Assembly: GCA_018823175.1 (NCBI GenBank)
Contig: JAHJIY010000043.1
Coordinates: forward strand, 62,001 to 126,000
DNA from: Pseudomonadota bacterium
GTDB lineage: Bacteria > Desulfobacterota > Desulfobulbia > Desulfobulbales > JAHJIY01
Direction: 5' to 3'
Length of the DNA stretch: 64,000 nt
Shown here: piece by piece, positions 17,070 through 26,170 of the stretch
Numbering within the stretch: position 1 is the stretch's first letter
How the letters are laid out: each line of letters starts with the position of its first letter
Notes under the pieces: model-generated
What the model saw: only the letters and a program-made list of their open reading frames with translations
What the model was told of the DNA's origin: nothing
The model's database searches: none
Made by a program: the position numbers and the translations under genes

Positions 17070-18467
17070 TTAGTCTCTTATGTAAATGGGGCCTACAATG
17101 TGATCTTTTTTGTGGATAGCTTTTAACTTGTCAATGTATTCCTGGCTCAGCACTGATTTGTAGGGAAGCAATAAAATGCCGTTTTTGGTGAAAAGGTGTG
17201 AGGCCAGCACCATGCCGGCCGCAAGATTATTTATCGTCACCACCTTTTCCCGACGGGTTTCTTCGCCGCTGTCCTTGAGGTATTTCAAGGCCTCTTTGAC
17301 TACATCCGGGTCAAAGAGCGAAAAAGCGCCCTGCTTTAAATGGTGGATGACAATCTTGTTCTGTAATTCTATTCCCTCGGCGTTGTTGTCATTGCCACCG
17401 GTGGTTTGTTCATCTTGTAAAAAAACTTTGCGAATTGCCGGGTCGTCTACTTTAAATTGGATAATGTTATCGCAGGCATCGGCCACCGCGATTATTCTTG
17501 CTCCCAAAGGGATATTGTCTTCATTTAACTGGTCCGGGTATCCTTTGCCGTCATATCTTTCATGGTGAGATCGGATCAGGCTCCCGGCTTTTTCGAGCCT
17601 CTTGATGAAGCCGATAATTCTCTGTCCGGTTTCCGGATGTGCCTGATAGATTGACTTGTCGCTGGTTGTCCAGTTCTCCGGTAATTTTTCAAGGATTGTC
17701 GTTGGGATGCTGAGTTTGCCGATATCATGCAGCAGGGCGCCGATGTCGATATCGGTTATCTCGTCCGGGTCAAGGTTGAATCGGCGGGCAATGCCGCTGG
17801 CGATGCGGCTAACCCGCAGGCCGTGACCTTTGTAAGATGTGGCATGGGAGTCGAGCAGAGCGGAGAAGGCCATGATCGTATCGAAAAAACTTTTTTCAAT
17901 TTCATTGCTCTTGGCGCTTATCTCTTTGGTTTGTTCCTGGACTTTTTGCTTCAGTTTTATGCCAAATTGCAGTAGTTCATGGTTCTGTTTGTTGGTAAGG
18001 GCGATCAGTTTTTTGTTTTCAGCTATTTGTTGCTCGAGTTCGGCGTTTTTTTTCTTTAATCCGGAATCAAGTTCCTTGTTAAGTTCCCGCAGATCATGGA
18101 TCTCAAAGGCTCCACGCACCGTGTTTCGCAGCTCATCGTCATTCCAGGGCTTCATGATGTATCGTTCGACCCCGCCCAGATTGATTGAGTCCATCGCCGC
18201 GTTTACATCCGCATATCCGGTCAGAACCATTCTTATGCTATTGGGCAGTTTCTCTTTTGCCTGGGCCAGAAATTCCGCCCCGGTCATCTGCGGCATGCGC
18301 TGGTCGGAGACGATGACCGTCGGGTTTTCGCCGCCATCAATTAGACCTAAAGCCTCTTCTCCACTGTTGGCCGTAAGGATTCGGTAATCCTCTTCCATGA
18401 AAACGCGCTTCAGCGTCGTGAGGATATTTTTTTCGTCATCAACAAAGAGTATTGTTTTTTCCGTCAT
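17070..18467 (-). CDS. response regulator with HD-GYP c-di-GMP phosphodiesterase domain
   Basis: About 465 residues from the chosen start. The receiver domain (1-125) has phospho-acceptor Asp55 in VSDQRMP. A coiled coil (about 125-185) leads to an HD-GYP domain that retains the metal ligands (ALLHDIGKL, YQAHPETG, SHHERYDGKGYP, VADACD). HD-GYP domains hydrolyse cyclic di-GMP. After VADACD the usual alpha-helical segment is replaced by a longer acidic insertion (QTTGGNDNN region), and a C-terminal extension (TINNLAAGMVLASHLF) follows. Start 18467 is preferred over 18500 because of GGAGAG before it. It is the last gene of the signalling cluster; the 152-base gap upstream may hold its own promoter. 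Confidence 0.92.
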   Translation of the reverse strand: MTEKTILFVDDEKNILTTLKRVFMEEDYRILTANSGEEALGLIDGGENPTVIVSDQRMPQMTGAEFLAQAKEKLPNSIRMVLTGYADVNAAMDSINLGGVERYIMKPWNDDELRNTVRGAFEIHDLRELNKELDSGLKKKNAELEQQIAENKKLIALTNKQNHELLQFGIKLKQKVQEQTKEISAKSNEIEKSFFDTIMAFSALLDSHATSYKGHGLRVSRIASGIARRFNLDPDEITDIDIGALLHDIGKLSIPTTILEKLPENWTTSDKSIYQAHPETGQRIIGFIKRLEKAGSLIRSHHERYDGKGYPDQLNEDNIPLGARIIAVADACDNIIQFKVDDPAIRKVFLQDEQTTGGNDNNAEGIELQNKIVIHHLKQGAFSLFDPDVVKEALKYLKDSGEETRREKVVTINNLAAGMVLASHLFTKNGILLLPYKSVLSQEYIDKLKAIHKKDHIVGPIYIRD

Positions 18468-18619
18468 GTGCTCTCCATTAGGTTCGGTCACCGAGACCAC
18501 CTCACGATCCTGACTTGATCAATTTTATTATAGGCCATTCTGGCTGGTCAAAAAAACATAAAACGGGCGCAAAGTTATGAAAATGTCCAGTGGGTCATCT
18601 TCCCTCAAGACTAAAAGAT

Positions 18620-19426
18620 TCAAGGAATCGGGGTCAGGACGACGATCTCTCCCTGTGGCGCTTTGTGGTCGCCCATGGTTGCTTTAAAGGCCAGATAATG
18701 TTGTCCGGCAATGGTTATGGTTTGCGGCGACTTGGAAGATCCTTTTTCGATAATGTTTTGGATGACCGGTGGTAAATGGCTGATATTTTCGCCAAGCAAA
18801 CTGATATTTTCTTCCTGCATCAGTTCCTGGAAATAACGGTTACACTGGACAATGCAGCCTGAAATGTCGATCCCCAGAACCGCAACCGGCAGGGAATCGA
18901 GGATGTATTGAGAACGGGCCAGAACTTTGTTTTGAAAGATTACTTCCTCCGTTCGTTCCTCCACCAGTTCTTCCAGGTTTTCATTGAGTTTGGTTAGCTC
19001 TTCGTTGGAGTCTTGCAATTCTTTGCTCAGTTCCAGGTTTTTTTTGCGAAGAAAATAAGTCTCGATCGCCTTGTCGATTGTGATTTTAAGTTCATCATCG
19101 TTCCATGGCTTGGGGATAAATTTGTAAATTTGTCCCTCGTTGATCGCTTCAACTACCGATGCCGTGTCCGCATAGCCGGAAAGCACGATTCTGACCGTGT
19201 CGGGCCAGCGTTCGTATACCTGTTTCAAAAACTCGACCCCGTTCATGCCGGGCATCCGGTAATCGGAGATGATTACTTGCGCCTCTTGCTGTTCCATGGC
19301 CGCGATCCCTGTTTCTCCTGATTCAGCGGTTTCGATTTCGTAATCTTCGTCCATAAATAGACGTTGCAAGGCCTTTAAGACGTTTGCTTCATCATCGACA
19401 CAGAGGATTCGTACATTTTCTGCCAT
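18620..19426 (-). CDS. response regulator with C-terminal PAS domain
   Basis: A 268-residue protein. The receiver domain (1-125) carries the acidic pocket VDDE and phospho-acceptor Asp in IISDYRMPG near residue 55, plus the K in KPW. A coiled coil (about 130-165, NEELTKLNENLEELVEERTEE) leads to a PAS fold (170-265) with SLPVAVLGIDISGCIVQCNRYFQEL. No DNA-binding or enzymatic output is seen, so it probably acts through protein contact, perhaps with the neighbouring kinase. Its start lies two bases after the stop of that kinase, so the pair is tightly coupled. Confidence 0.88.
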   Translation of the reverse strand: MAENVRILCVDDEANVLKALQRLFMDEDYEIETAESGETGIAAMEQQEAQVIISDYRMPGMNGVEFLKQVYERWPDTVRIVLSGYADTASVVEAINEGQIYKFIPKPWNDDELKITIDKAIETYFLRKKNLELSKELQDSNEELTKLNENLEELVEERTEEVIFQNKVLARSQYILDSLPVAVLGIDISGCIVQCNRYFQELMQEENISLLGENISHLPPVIQNIIEKGSSKSPQTITIAGQHYLAFKATMGDHKAPQGEIVVLTPIP

Positions 19427-19428
19427 AG

Positions 19429-21402
19429 TTAGGCCTCAATTGGTAATTTGACCATAAAGGTGGATCCTTTGCCGACCTCGCTGGTTACGAAAAGTTCACC
19501 CTTGTGGGTTTTGGTGATGATATCGTATGCGATACTTAAGCCCAGGCCGGTTCCTTTGCCCACGTCTTTGGTGGTAAAAAATGGTTCAAAGATCTTGGTT
19601 AGGTCTTTGGGGTCGATGCCTTTGCCGGTGTCGGCGATGGTGGTGAAAATTGAATTTTCGTCATGCCAGGTTTTAATGGTGATCGTACCTTTGATCTCAA
19701 TGGCCTGGGCCGCGTTGACCAAAAGATTCATGAAAACCTGATTTAATTGCTGCGGATAGCATCTGGTCAACGGTATCTTCCCGTATTCTTTTTCAACCGT
19801 GCATTTATATTTTAATTCGTTCCAGACGATATTGATTGTAGACTCGAGGCATTCGTTGAGGTCGGAAGGTTTTTGTTCCGCCTGGTCAACCCGGGAGAAT
19901 GATTTCAGGTTCTGGACGATTGCCTTGACCCTTTCGACCCCTTCCAGTGATTCGCTGATCAGATCATGCAGGTCATCGACGATGAGATCGATCTTCAGCT
20001 CTTTGCGTTTTGTTTTGATTAAATCGTTAGTTGCGTCGTTATCGATCTCGGTGAGAAAGGAGATGAATGTCGTCAGTTTGTCGGTGTATTTGCCAAGCGA
20101 GGTCAGGTTGCTGGCGATGAAACCAACCGGATTGTTGATTTCATGGGCGACCCCGGCCGCCAATTGGCCGATGGATGCCATTTTATCCTGTTGCAGCATT
20201 TGGGAGTGGGTATTTTTGAGGGTGCGGTAGGCATTTCCCAGCTCGTCATTTTTGGCCGCCAGGATCTGCATCATATGATTAAACTGTTCACTGATCTGGT
20301 ATGTCGGGTCGGCGGTCGATTGTTGATAGTAAGGGCATTTCAGGCATGAGCCGAGTTTTTGGGCGAATTGGCCCTGGACTTCTCCCCGGCAATGGGTGCC
20401 GGCAATCTCCCAGCATCTGGCCCCTTCTTTTTCGTAGCAGGGGCAGTCTACCTTTTGGCAATTCATCTTTTCCCAGCATTTTTTCAGGCCGGGATTAATA
20501 AATCTGATATTGGTATCTTTTTTAGTCGCAACTTCCTGGATCAGGGTTGAAACCTGTTCTAGAGCGGTTTCAAGTTTTTGCCGGTTCTCATCTATTTGCC
20601 TGGTTTTATCCTCCAGCTCCTGGATGAACTTTTTTCTTGTCGTAATATCGTGCAGGGTGATGACCGACCCGGTTGTTTTTCTTTTTTGATTTTTGGCGAC
20701 ATGAACATTGACGGTAAAATATTTTTCCGATTCCTGGTGAAACATTTCCGGCATGTCCTCAAAGAATCCGCTCTCCCGCATACCGTTTTCGAGCAGGAAC
20801 CATTTCCATTCTTTTGCCAGGATGTCCCGATGGTCAATACCCATCAGTTGTTTAAACGGCCAGTTGAATCGTTTGATCTTTTCGTCCTGGTCGGCCAGGA
20901 TCACCAGGTCGGTGATACAGTCCATGGTCATCTCCCACTCTTTTTTTGCCGTTTCAACCAGAGTGAAGACCCGGCCCAGTTCTTTGTGCTGTTTGATTAA
21001 TTCCTGTTGGTTCTGAAGGTGCATGGTATCGCTGATGTTGCGCAGGACCTCGACGACCTGCACGACCTTACCGGTTTCGTCAAAAAGAGGAGAGGCGGAA
21101 ATCCGGTAAATACTTTCGCCTTGCTGCTCGGTAAATCTCTTGCGGGTGATTTCGGCTTTTTCCCCGGTCGCCAGGACTTTTTTTACCGGGCATTCCTCGC
21201 CGTATTCCTCGCAGTGCGACTCGAAATTCTGCATCGTCTGGTAGCATAGAGGCGCGTCATCGGTTTTTAACGGCAGACTGGCAGCGTTTAAGGCCGCCTG
21301 GTTCATGAATCTGACTCGGTAATCCGGGCCTATTACCAGAACAGGGTCTGAGACGCTGTCAAGAATGGCTTTAAAATGTTCGATCTCAGGATCTTCTTTC
21401 AT
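19429..21402 (-). CDS. cytoplasmic PAS sensor histidine kinase with Cys-rich module
   Basis: A 657-residue soluble kinase with no membrane helix. Two PAS domains (about 8-125 and 150-260) precede a coiled coil and an eight-cysteine module (Cys309, 315, 320, 322, 330, 338, 353, 356; CWEKMNC, CPCYEKEGARC, GTHC, CLKC). His420 in GVAHEINNP is the phosphorylation site. The HATPase domain follows with [16 protein letters not shown] and GTGLGLS boxes. The first PAS also has a Cys-rich insertion (Cys53, 64, 71). Such modules in deltaproteobacterial kinases suggest metal or Fe-S binding and hence redox sensing; this is inference. It sits in a six-gene minus-strand operon. Confidence 0.92.
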   Translation of the reverse strand: MKEDPEIEHFKAILDSVSDPVLVIGPDYRVRFMNQAALNAASLPLKTDDAPLCYQTMQNFESHCEEYGEECPVKKVLATGEKAEITRKRFTEQQGESIYRISASPLFDETGKVVQVVEVLRNISDTMHLQNQQELIKQHKELGRVFTLVETAKKEWEMTMDCITDLVILADQDEKIKRFNWPFKQLMGIDHRDILAKEWKWFLLENGMRESGFFEDMPEMFHQESEKYFTVNVHVAKNQKRKTTGSVITLHDITTRKKFIQELEDKTRQIDENRQKLETALEQVSTLIQEVATKKDTNIRFINPGLKKCWEKMNCQKVDCPCYEKEGARCWEIAGTHCRGEVQGQFAQKLGSCLKCPYYQQSTADPTYQISEQFNHMMQILAAKNDELGNAYRTLKNTHSQMLQQDKMASIGQLAAGVAHEINNPVGFIASNLTSLGKYTDKLTTFISFLTEIDNDATNDLIKTKRKELKIDLIVDDLHDLISESLEGVERVKAIVQNLKSFSRVDQAEQKPSDLNECLESTINIVWNELKYKCTVEKEYGKIPLTRCYPQQLNQVFMNLLVNAAQAIEIKGTITIKTWHDENSIFTTIADTGKGIDPKDLTKIFEPFFTTKDVGKGTGLGLSIAYDIITKTHKGELFVTSEVGKGSTFMVKLPIEA

Positions 21403-21423
21403 TTTTTCCCCAGAACAGGTTTG

Positions 21424-22401
21424 TCAGCCTGAATGTTTTTTAATATCATCGGCGCTTATATTTTGCAGGAACGTATCAACCAGGAACGGATCAAGATGTC
21501 GATTCTTCATGGCGATAAGAATCTCTGATGCCTTTTGAAAGCTCATTTCATCCCGATATGAACGTTTGGTTGTCAAGGCATCGAAGATATCGGCCACTGC
21601 TACAATCCTGGCCTCCAAGGGGATCTCCTCTCCGGCGATGCCGGTTGGATAACCATTGCCCCCGTACTTTTCGTGATGATAAAGAATAATGTTTATCTCC
21701 GCTTCCGGTAGACGGGCCTGCCGGGCCACATCCGCTCCCCATTGTGGATGTTTTTTGATGATCGTAAATTCTTCCTCGGTGAGCGGTCCTTTCTTGTTGA
21801 GGATACTTTCCGGCACTCCGATTTTGCCACAGTCGTGGAGCCAACTGCCGTGTTTAATATGTTCTTTAACGGTGGCGGGCAGTTCGAGCGTATCGGCGAT
21901 GGCCAGGGCGTAACGGGCCACGTTGTCGCAATGGCCTCTGGTATAGGCGTCTTTCAATTCAATGGTCTGGGCCAGGGAGAGCAGGGTGTCTTCATCTGAT
22001 TTTTTCAGTGACTGGACAAGGTCGAATCGTTGTTTGGCCTCGCGCAGGGTGGCAAGTAATTTTTCATTGTCCCAGGGTTTGATCAGAAATCTGTAGACCT
22101 CGCCCATATTAATCGCATCCACCGCAGTTGTCAGGTCGGCATAACCGGTGAGCAGGATCCGGACGGTATCCGGGGAGATTTCCTTGACCCTGGTCAGTAG
22201 ATCAACCCCTTTCATGCCGGGCATCATGTTGTCGGAGACGATCACCGAAATAATATGATCTTTAAAAAATGGCAGGGCCTCTTCGCCGCTGGCAGCGGTG
22301 ATGACTTCAAGTTCCGTGTCGGCCAGGAGTCTGGCAAAAGATTTGAGGATATTTTTTTCGTCGTCCACGAAGAGGATTTTTGACGGGATTTTTTCGACCA
22401 T
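21424..22401 (-). CDS. response regulator with HD-GYP c-di-GMP phosphodiesterase domain
   Basis: A 325-residue protein with the compact RpfG layout. Receiver domain 1-125, phospho-acceptor Asp57 (IVSDNMMPG). HD-GYP domain about 140-310 with all signature parts: HD at 189-190, KKHPQWG at 217-223, HHEKYGGNGYP at 242-252, and VADIFDALTTKRSYR. It is predicted to be an active cyclic di-GMP phosphodiesterase switched by phosphorylation, probably by one of the two flanking kinases. The gene follows the HDOD gene by 30 bases and precedes the PAS kinase by 22 bases. Confidence 0.95.
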   Translation of the reverse strand: MVEKIPSKILFVDDEKNILKSFARLLADTELEVITAASGEEALPFFKDHIISVIVSDNMMPGMKGVDLLTRVKEISPDTVRILLTGYADLTTAVDAINMGEVYRFLIKPWDNEKLLATLREAKQRFDLVQSLKKSDEDTLLSLAQTIELKDAYTRGHCDNVARYALAIADTLELPATVKEHIKHGSWLHDCGKIGVPESILNKKGPLTEEEFTIIKKHPQWGADVARQARLPEAEINIILYHHEKYGGNGYPTGIAGEEIPLEARIVAVADIFDALTTKRSYRDEMSFQKASEILIAMKNRHLDPFLVDTFLQNISADDIKKHSG

Positions 22402-22430
22402 TGGTTTCCTGAGTTTTTGGGGCTTGGGGG

Positions 22431-23282
22431 TTAAAATTCCCAGGCCGCTAATAGATTGTGGTAGTCGGTATCAATCGATTTTAAAAGAACCGGGATCATT
22501 TCTTTCGACACATTCAGGACTCCCCAGGTTTTATTTTCGATGTGGTCTGATTGTGGGTCGATACTGGTGCCGAAATTTTTAATCTTGGCAATCTTGTTGC
22601 CGATGTGGACTGCGGCGATCAGCCTTATTTCATCAAGTTCGGTAGTTTTGGCCAGGCCGGGATTGTGATGGAAATTGATCGCCTTGGCGTATTCTTCCGG
22701 AAAATTCCACTTGTCGGCCAGGACTGAGCCGACCCGGCAGTGGCTGAACCCGATAACTTCTTTTTCCACCTCAACCTGCCGCTGTTTTGACTCCGCAATG
22801 GTGCCGATGATTAAAGCCATTTCATCCGGCAGCTGGTCGGCAATAACGTTAATTCCCAGATCGTGGAGGATCCCGCAGATGAAGGCTTTGGCGGCCAGAT
22901 GCGGGTCGATTCTGGCGGCGAGGGTTTGCGCGGCTACCGCGCACCCCAGACTATGGTGCCATAGCCCGTCCATGTCGATAAACCCGGCGCTGTTTTTTTT
23001 GAAAAATTTGTGGATCGAGATGGAAAGGGCCAGATTTTTTATGGTGTTTAGGCCCAGCACGGTTACCGCCCGGTCAACCGAGTCTACCTGTCGTACCAAG
23101 CCGTAGAAAGCGGAGTTTGAAAGTTTCAGTACTTTGGCGGTCAAAGCCGCGTCCTGGGAGATAATGGTGCCCAGGCTTTTGGCGGTCAGGGACTCTTTCC
23201 GCATTTCGGCATTGATCTGGGCTGCTACCGTCGGCAGAGTGGGCAGTTCTTTTATTTTATCGATCAGGTCAGTTGCTTTCAT
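22431..23282 (-). CDS. HDOD-domain signalling protein
   Basis: A 283-residue HDOD protein. The fold is seen in KELPTLPTVAAQI, the SLGTIISQDAALTAKVLKLSNSA segment and the central ILHDLGINVIADQL helix. HDOD proteins resemble HD hydrolases but usually lack the full metal site; here HD is present in GILHDLG, so activity is open. They act in chemotaxis, stress and c-di-GMP networks. The chosen start overlaps the upstream kinase by 14 bases; a longer reading from 23435 lies in a different frame inside that kinase and has no family match. It is coupled to the kinase gene. Confidence 0.9.
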   Translation of the reverse strand: MKATDLIDKIKELPTLPTVAAQINAEMRKESLTAKSLGTIISQDAALTAKVLKLSNSAFYGLVRQVDSVDRAVTVLGLNTIKNLALSISIHKFFKKNSAGFIDMDGLWHHSLGCAVAAQTLAARIDPHLAAKAFICGILHDLGINVIADQLPDEMALIIGTIAESKQRQVEVEKEVIGFSHCRVGSVLADKWNFPEEYAKAINFHHNPGLAKTTELDEIRLIAAVHIGNKIAKIKNFGTSIDPQSDHIENKTWGVLNVSKEMIPVLLKSIDTDYHNLLAAWEF

Positions 23283-24522
23283 CTTGCACCGGGATTGAAA
23301 CGGTAAAGGTGGTGCCTTTGCCGATCTCGCTCTGGATGGCAATTTTGCCATTGTGTTTTTTGATGAGGTCATAGGCGATTGACATGCCCAGGCCGGTTCC
23401 CATGCCGATTTTTTTGGTGGTGAAAAACGGTTCAAATATCTTGTCCAGATTTTCAGTCGGGATACCGCAACCCGTGTCGGTAATGGTTACATGGACAAAA
23501 CTGCGGTCACTGAAAGTTTGGATGATGATTTCGCCTTGGGTTTCAATGGCTTGGGCGGCGTTGAGCAGAAGGTTCATGAAAACCTGGTTTAATTGCTGCG
23601 GAAAACAGCGCACTAAAGGAAGATCGCCGTAATCCTTCTTGACCGTGCATTTGTATTTCAGCTCGTTCCAGATGATGTTGAGGGTTGATTCGAGACAGGC
23701 GTTAAGGTCGGCCAACATCGGTTTCTGGTCATCGGTTCGGGCAAAGGACTTGAGGTTCTGGACTATTATTTTGACCCGGTCGGCGCCATCGAGTGATTCT
23801 GCGATCAGGTCAGGGATGTCATTAAGCAGGTAGTCGATTTTCAGATTTTTGCGTTTTTCTTGAATGTCCTCGATTTTTTCCCGGTCCTGGTGTGAGGTGA
23901 GGACGGATGATTGGGCCTCGATAAATTCAGTTAATTTGAGGGCATATTTGCCAAGGGTAGAAAGGTTGCTGGCAATGAATCCCATTGGGTTGTTGATTTC
24001 ATGGGCTACCCCGGCCGCCAGGTTGCCGATCGAGGCCAGCTTTTCCTGCTGAATTACCTGGGCCTGGGTGGTTTGAAGCTCGTGGTATAACTGTTCCAGT
24101 TCCCGGTGGGTTTTTTCCAGGGTTTTTTTCTCACTGGCCAGGGACATTTTCAGCCGTTTTTTTTCGAGACATTCTTTGAGTTGCCCTAAGACTTTTTCAA
24201 AGTCAAAGGGTTTGGTAAAAAAAGCCTCGGCCTTGCCTTGCAAGGCGGTGATAATGTCCTGGGTTGAAGGGGCGCCGGTTATCATGCAGCAAACCATGTC
24301 CGGGTACTTGTTTTTAATTTTGAGTAGCAGGTCGGTCCCTTGCATGTCCGGTAGATTGATGTCAATCAGGGCCGCGTCAAAATTTGATTTGGCTAGCAAT
24401 TCCAGGCCGGCCATGCCGGTTGCCGCGCCGGCGGTAACGAAGCCTGCGGTCTCAAGAAGTTCGCTCAAGACCGAGCGGATTGATTCTTCATCGTCAATAA
24501 TCAGGATAGTGTCGTTAGGCAC
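23269..24522 (-). CDS. hybrid-type kinase: receiver plus histidine kinase
   Basis: A 417-residue soluble protein. An N-terminal receiver (1-118, phospho-acceptor Asp54 in ALIDINLPD) is followed by a coiled coil (128-160), HisKA with His174 in GVAHEINNP, and a HATPase domain ([23 protein letters not shown]). The kinase core is closely similar to that of the PAS kinase four genes on, including the shared CLEST and LKYKCTVK segments, so the two likely arose by duplication. It is the first gene of the operon and likely feeds the two REC-HD-GYP proteins. Confidence 0.92.
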   Translation of the reverse strand: MPNDTILIIDDEESIRSVLSELLETAGFVTAGAATGMAGLELLAKSNFDAALIDINLPDMQGTDLLLKIKNKYPDMVCCMITGAPSTQDIITALQGKAEAFFTKPFDFEKVLGQLKECLEKKRLKMSLASEKKTLEKTHRELEQLYHELQTTQAQVIQQEKLASIGNLAAGVAHEINNPMGFIASNLSTLGKYALKLTEFIEAQSSVLTSHQDREKIEDIQEKRKNLKIDYLLNDIPDLIAESLDGADRVKIIVQNLKSFARTDDQKPMLADLNACLESTLNIIWNELKYKCTVKKDYGDLPLVRCFPQQLNQVFMNLLLNAAQAIETQGEIIIQTFSDRSFVHVTITDTGCGIPTENLDKIFEPFFTTKKIGMGTGLGMSIAYDLIKKHNGKIAIQSEIGKGTTFTVSIPVQDESN

Positions 24523-24636
24523 GGTTGTTCCTTGAAAATTAGTAGTTGAAGATGGCTGCCCGTTGACTTCTCCCCGGAAAACTAAAAAAATTGCATATAG
24601 AAAATCCTATCATAAAATATCCAGCGGAGTGGATAA

Positions 24637-24676
24637 AAAATATTATTTTAGTATTTCTCCTAAAAAATAATATTTT
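24637..24676. repeat. AT-only inverted repeat in divergent promoter region
   Basis: AAAATATTATTTT (24637-24649) and AAAATAATATTTT (24664-24676) are perfect complements around a 14-base spacer containing CTCC. A second palindrome, CTTTCATGAAAG, lies at 24697-24708. The region separates the signalling operon from a small Cys-rich gene and probably holds both promoters. Confidence 0.5.
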
Positions 24677-24756
24677 ACGGTTAATTTCAGGTAATTCTTT
24701 CATGAAAGCTAAAGGGTGTGGAGTGTCTCTGATCTAAGGAACCGCAAAGGGGGAGC

Positions 24757-24990
24757 ATGCTGGTTGTTCGGTGTAGTGCCTGTAAAAGAAAAATCTGGAA
24801 ATATGACAAAATCGGTCCGGGAGAGGTTTTGCGTTGTCATAAGGATCGGATAAAAAAGCATTGGCTCTGGCAGGAGGCGGGGTATAAGGTGCAATGCCTT
24901 TGTGGTAAGGATATTGGTATTGATAAAGGAAGTTATTTTAAGATGGTGGCCGGGGCTTTTACCTGTTCCGGCACTAAACGTAACATTTGA
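24757..24990 (+). CDS. small Cys-rich (zinc-ribbon-like) protein
   Basis: A 77-residue protein of unknown function. Cysteines occur as CSAC near the N-terminus, CHK in the middle, CLC-G at about residue 48 and C-S-G near the end, in a sequence rich in Lys and Trp (KIWKY, KHWLW). This spacing fits a small metal-binding fold. It has no signal peptide. The start is supported by a strong GGGGGAG site 4 bases upstream. It lies alone, divergent from the signalling operon and 100 bases before the RluA-type gene. Similar short proteins are common in related genomes, but no function is known to me. Confidence 0.65.
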   Translation: MLVVRCSACKRKIWKYDKIGPGEVLRCHKDRIKKHWLWQEAGYKVQCLCGKDIGIDKGSYFKMVAGAFTCSGTKRNI

Positions 24991-25093
24991 ACATGCAAAG
25001 TAAAATGTATCATAAGAGCATCTGCCGGCAGATTGATCGCTCCTTGTCGCGGTGAGTTTCAAGCATATTATGACCAAGGGTGTTTGATAAATA

Positions 25094-26131
25094 ATGGAAC
25101 AAGATATGTCTGTTTTAAAAAATATGGAGCTTTGCAGTCGGGTCGGTTCGGAACATGCCGGGTTAGGGCTGGGGGATTTTTTGTCCCGGCGTTTTACTTA
25201 TTATCCGAAGGAAGAGTGGGTTGAGTTGGTAGGCGCCGGCAAGGTTACGGTCAATGGAGTAATAGTCGGCAGCGATTATGAGTTAAGTAAAGAAGATCTT
25301 GTCACCTTTTATTTGGATGACTTTAAGGAGCCTCAGGTTCCGGACCACTATGAACCGGTATTTGAAAATGATGATTTCCTGTTGGTCGGGAAGGCGGCCG
25401 GGACTCCGGTCAGTCGTACCGGCAGGATCATCCATAATACTCTGGTTAATATTTTGCGCCGGCAGACATCAAATCCTGATATTCATCTCATGCATCGATT
25501 GGACCGGGAGACCAGCGGTCTGATCCTTTGCGCTAAGGGCAAGGAGATTTGCCGATTGTGGCAGAGTAGATTGGCTGAAATTATCCGCCGGAAATTCTAC
25601 CTGGCGATTGTTCGGGGGAAGTTTGACGAGAGGCGGTTGGAAATAGATGTCGAATTAGGGTCGTCTCCTGATTCTGCCGTCCACTGCCAGGTTGTGGTCG
25701 TCCCGGCCGGGAAAACAAGCAGGTCCGTAATTCACCCGATTGCCACTCGAAAGGATGTGTCTCTTGTTCTGGTTGAGATTATGACCGGTCGGCGGCATCA
25801 AATCAGGACTCATCTGGCCCATGTCGGTTATCCGGTTGTTGGTGATAAAATCTATGGAAACGATGGAATTTATTACCTAAAAAGACTGACCCAGGAGTTG
25901 GATGAAAATGATTACCAGATCTTGGGGGCGGTTAATCATACTCTTCACGCCTGGGCCCTGGATCTGGCCCTGCCGGGGCAGGGACGGCAATGTTTTTTTT
26001 CAGAGATATTTTCCCCTGACTTCAATGATTATCTTAAACTTTTTAGGGGCTGGCAGGAGAAAGCTTTATTTATATTGTCGTTAATTGCGCCGGAGATTAA
26101 TATTGATTGTCAAAAATATAAATTGCTATAA
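25094..26131 (+). CDS. RluA-family RNA pseudouridine synthase
   Basis: A 345-residue enzyme that isomerises uridine to pseudouridine in rRNA or tRNA. An S4-like RNA-binding domain (about residues 20-80) precedes the catalytic domain. HRLDRETSGL carries the catalytic Asp in the family signature H-R-L-D-X-X-T-S-G. ILVEIMTGRRHQIRTHLAHVG-like residues (TGRRHQIR) form the second conserved motif. The target RNA site cannot be told from sequence; RluA, RluC and RluD subgroups share these motifs. A Met four codons later is an alternative start. Confidence 0.92.
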   Translation: MEQDMSVLKNMELCSRVGSEHAGLGLGDFLSRRFTYYPKEEWVELVGAGKVTVNGVIVGSDYELSKEDLVTFYLDDFKEPQVPDHYEPVFENDDFLLVGKAAGTPVSRTGRIIHNTLVNILRRQTSNPDIHLMHRLDRETSGLILCAKGKEICRLWQSRLAEIIRRKFYLAIVRGKFDERRLEIDVELGSSPDSAVHCQVVVVPAGKTSRSVIHPIATRKDVSLVLVEIMTGRRHQIRTHLAHVGYPVVGDKIYGNDGIYYLKRLTQELDENDYQILGAVNHTLHAWALDLALPGQGRQCFFSEIFSPDFNDYLKLFRGWQEKALFILSLIAPEINIDCQKYKLL

Positions 26132-26170
26132 TCAGGTCAGCGATTAATTGAAAATCACAAGGTGAACCAA

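Noticed and set aside
18468-18619. Strong promoter before the last HD-GYP gene
   Set aside because: A TATAAT is present on the minus strand, but the nearest TTGACC is only 13 bases away, so it was not listed as a feature.
24709-25077. 122-codon minus-strand frame
   Set aside because: It is antisense to the 77-residue Cys-rich gene, which has a far better ribosome binding site.
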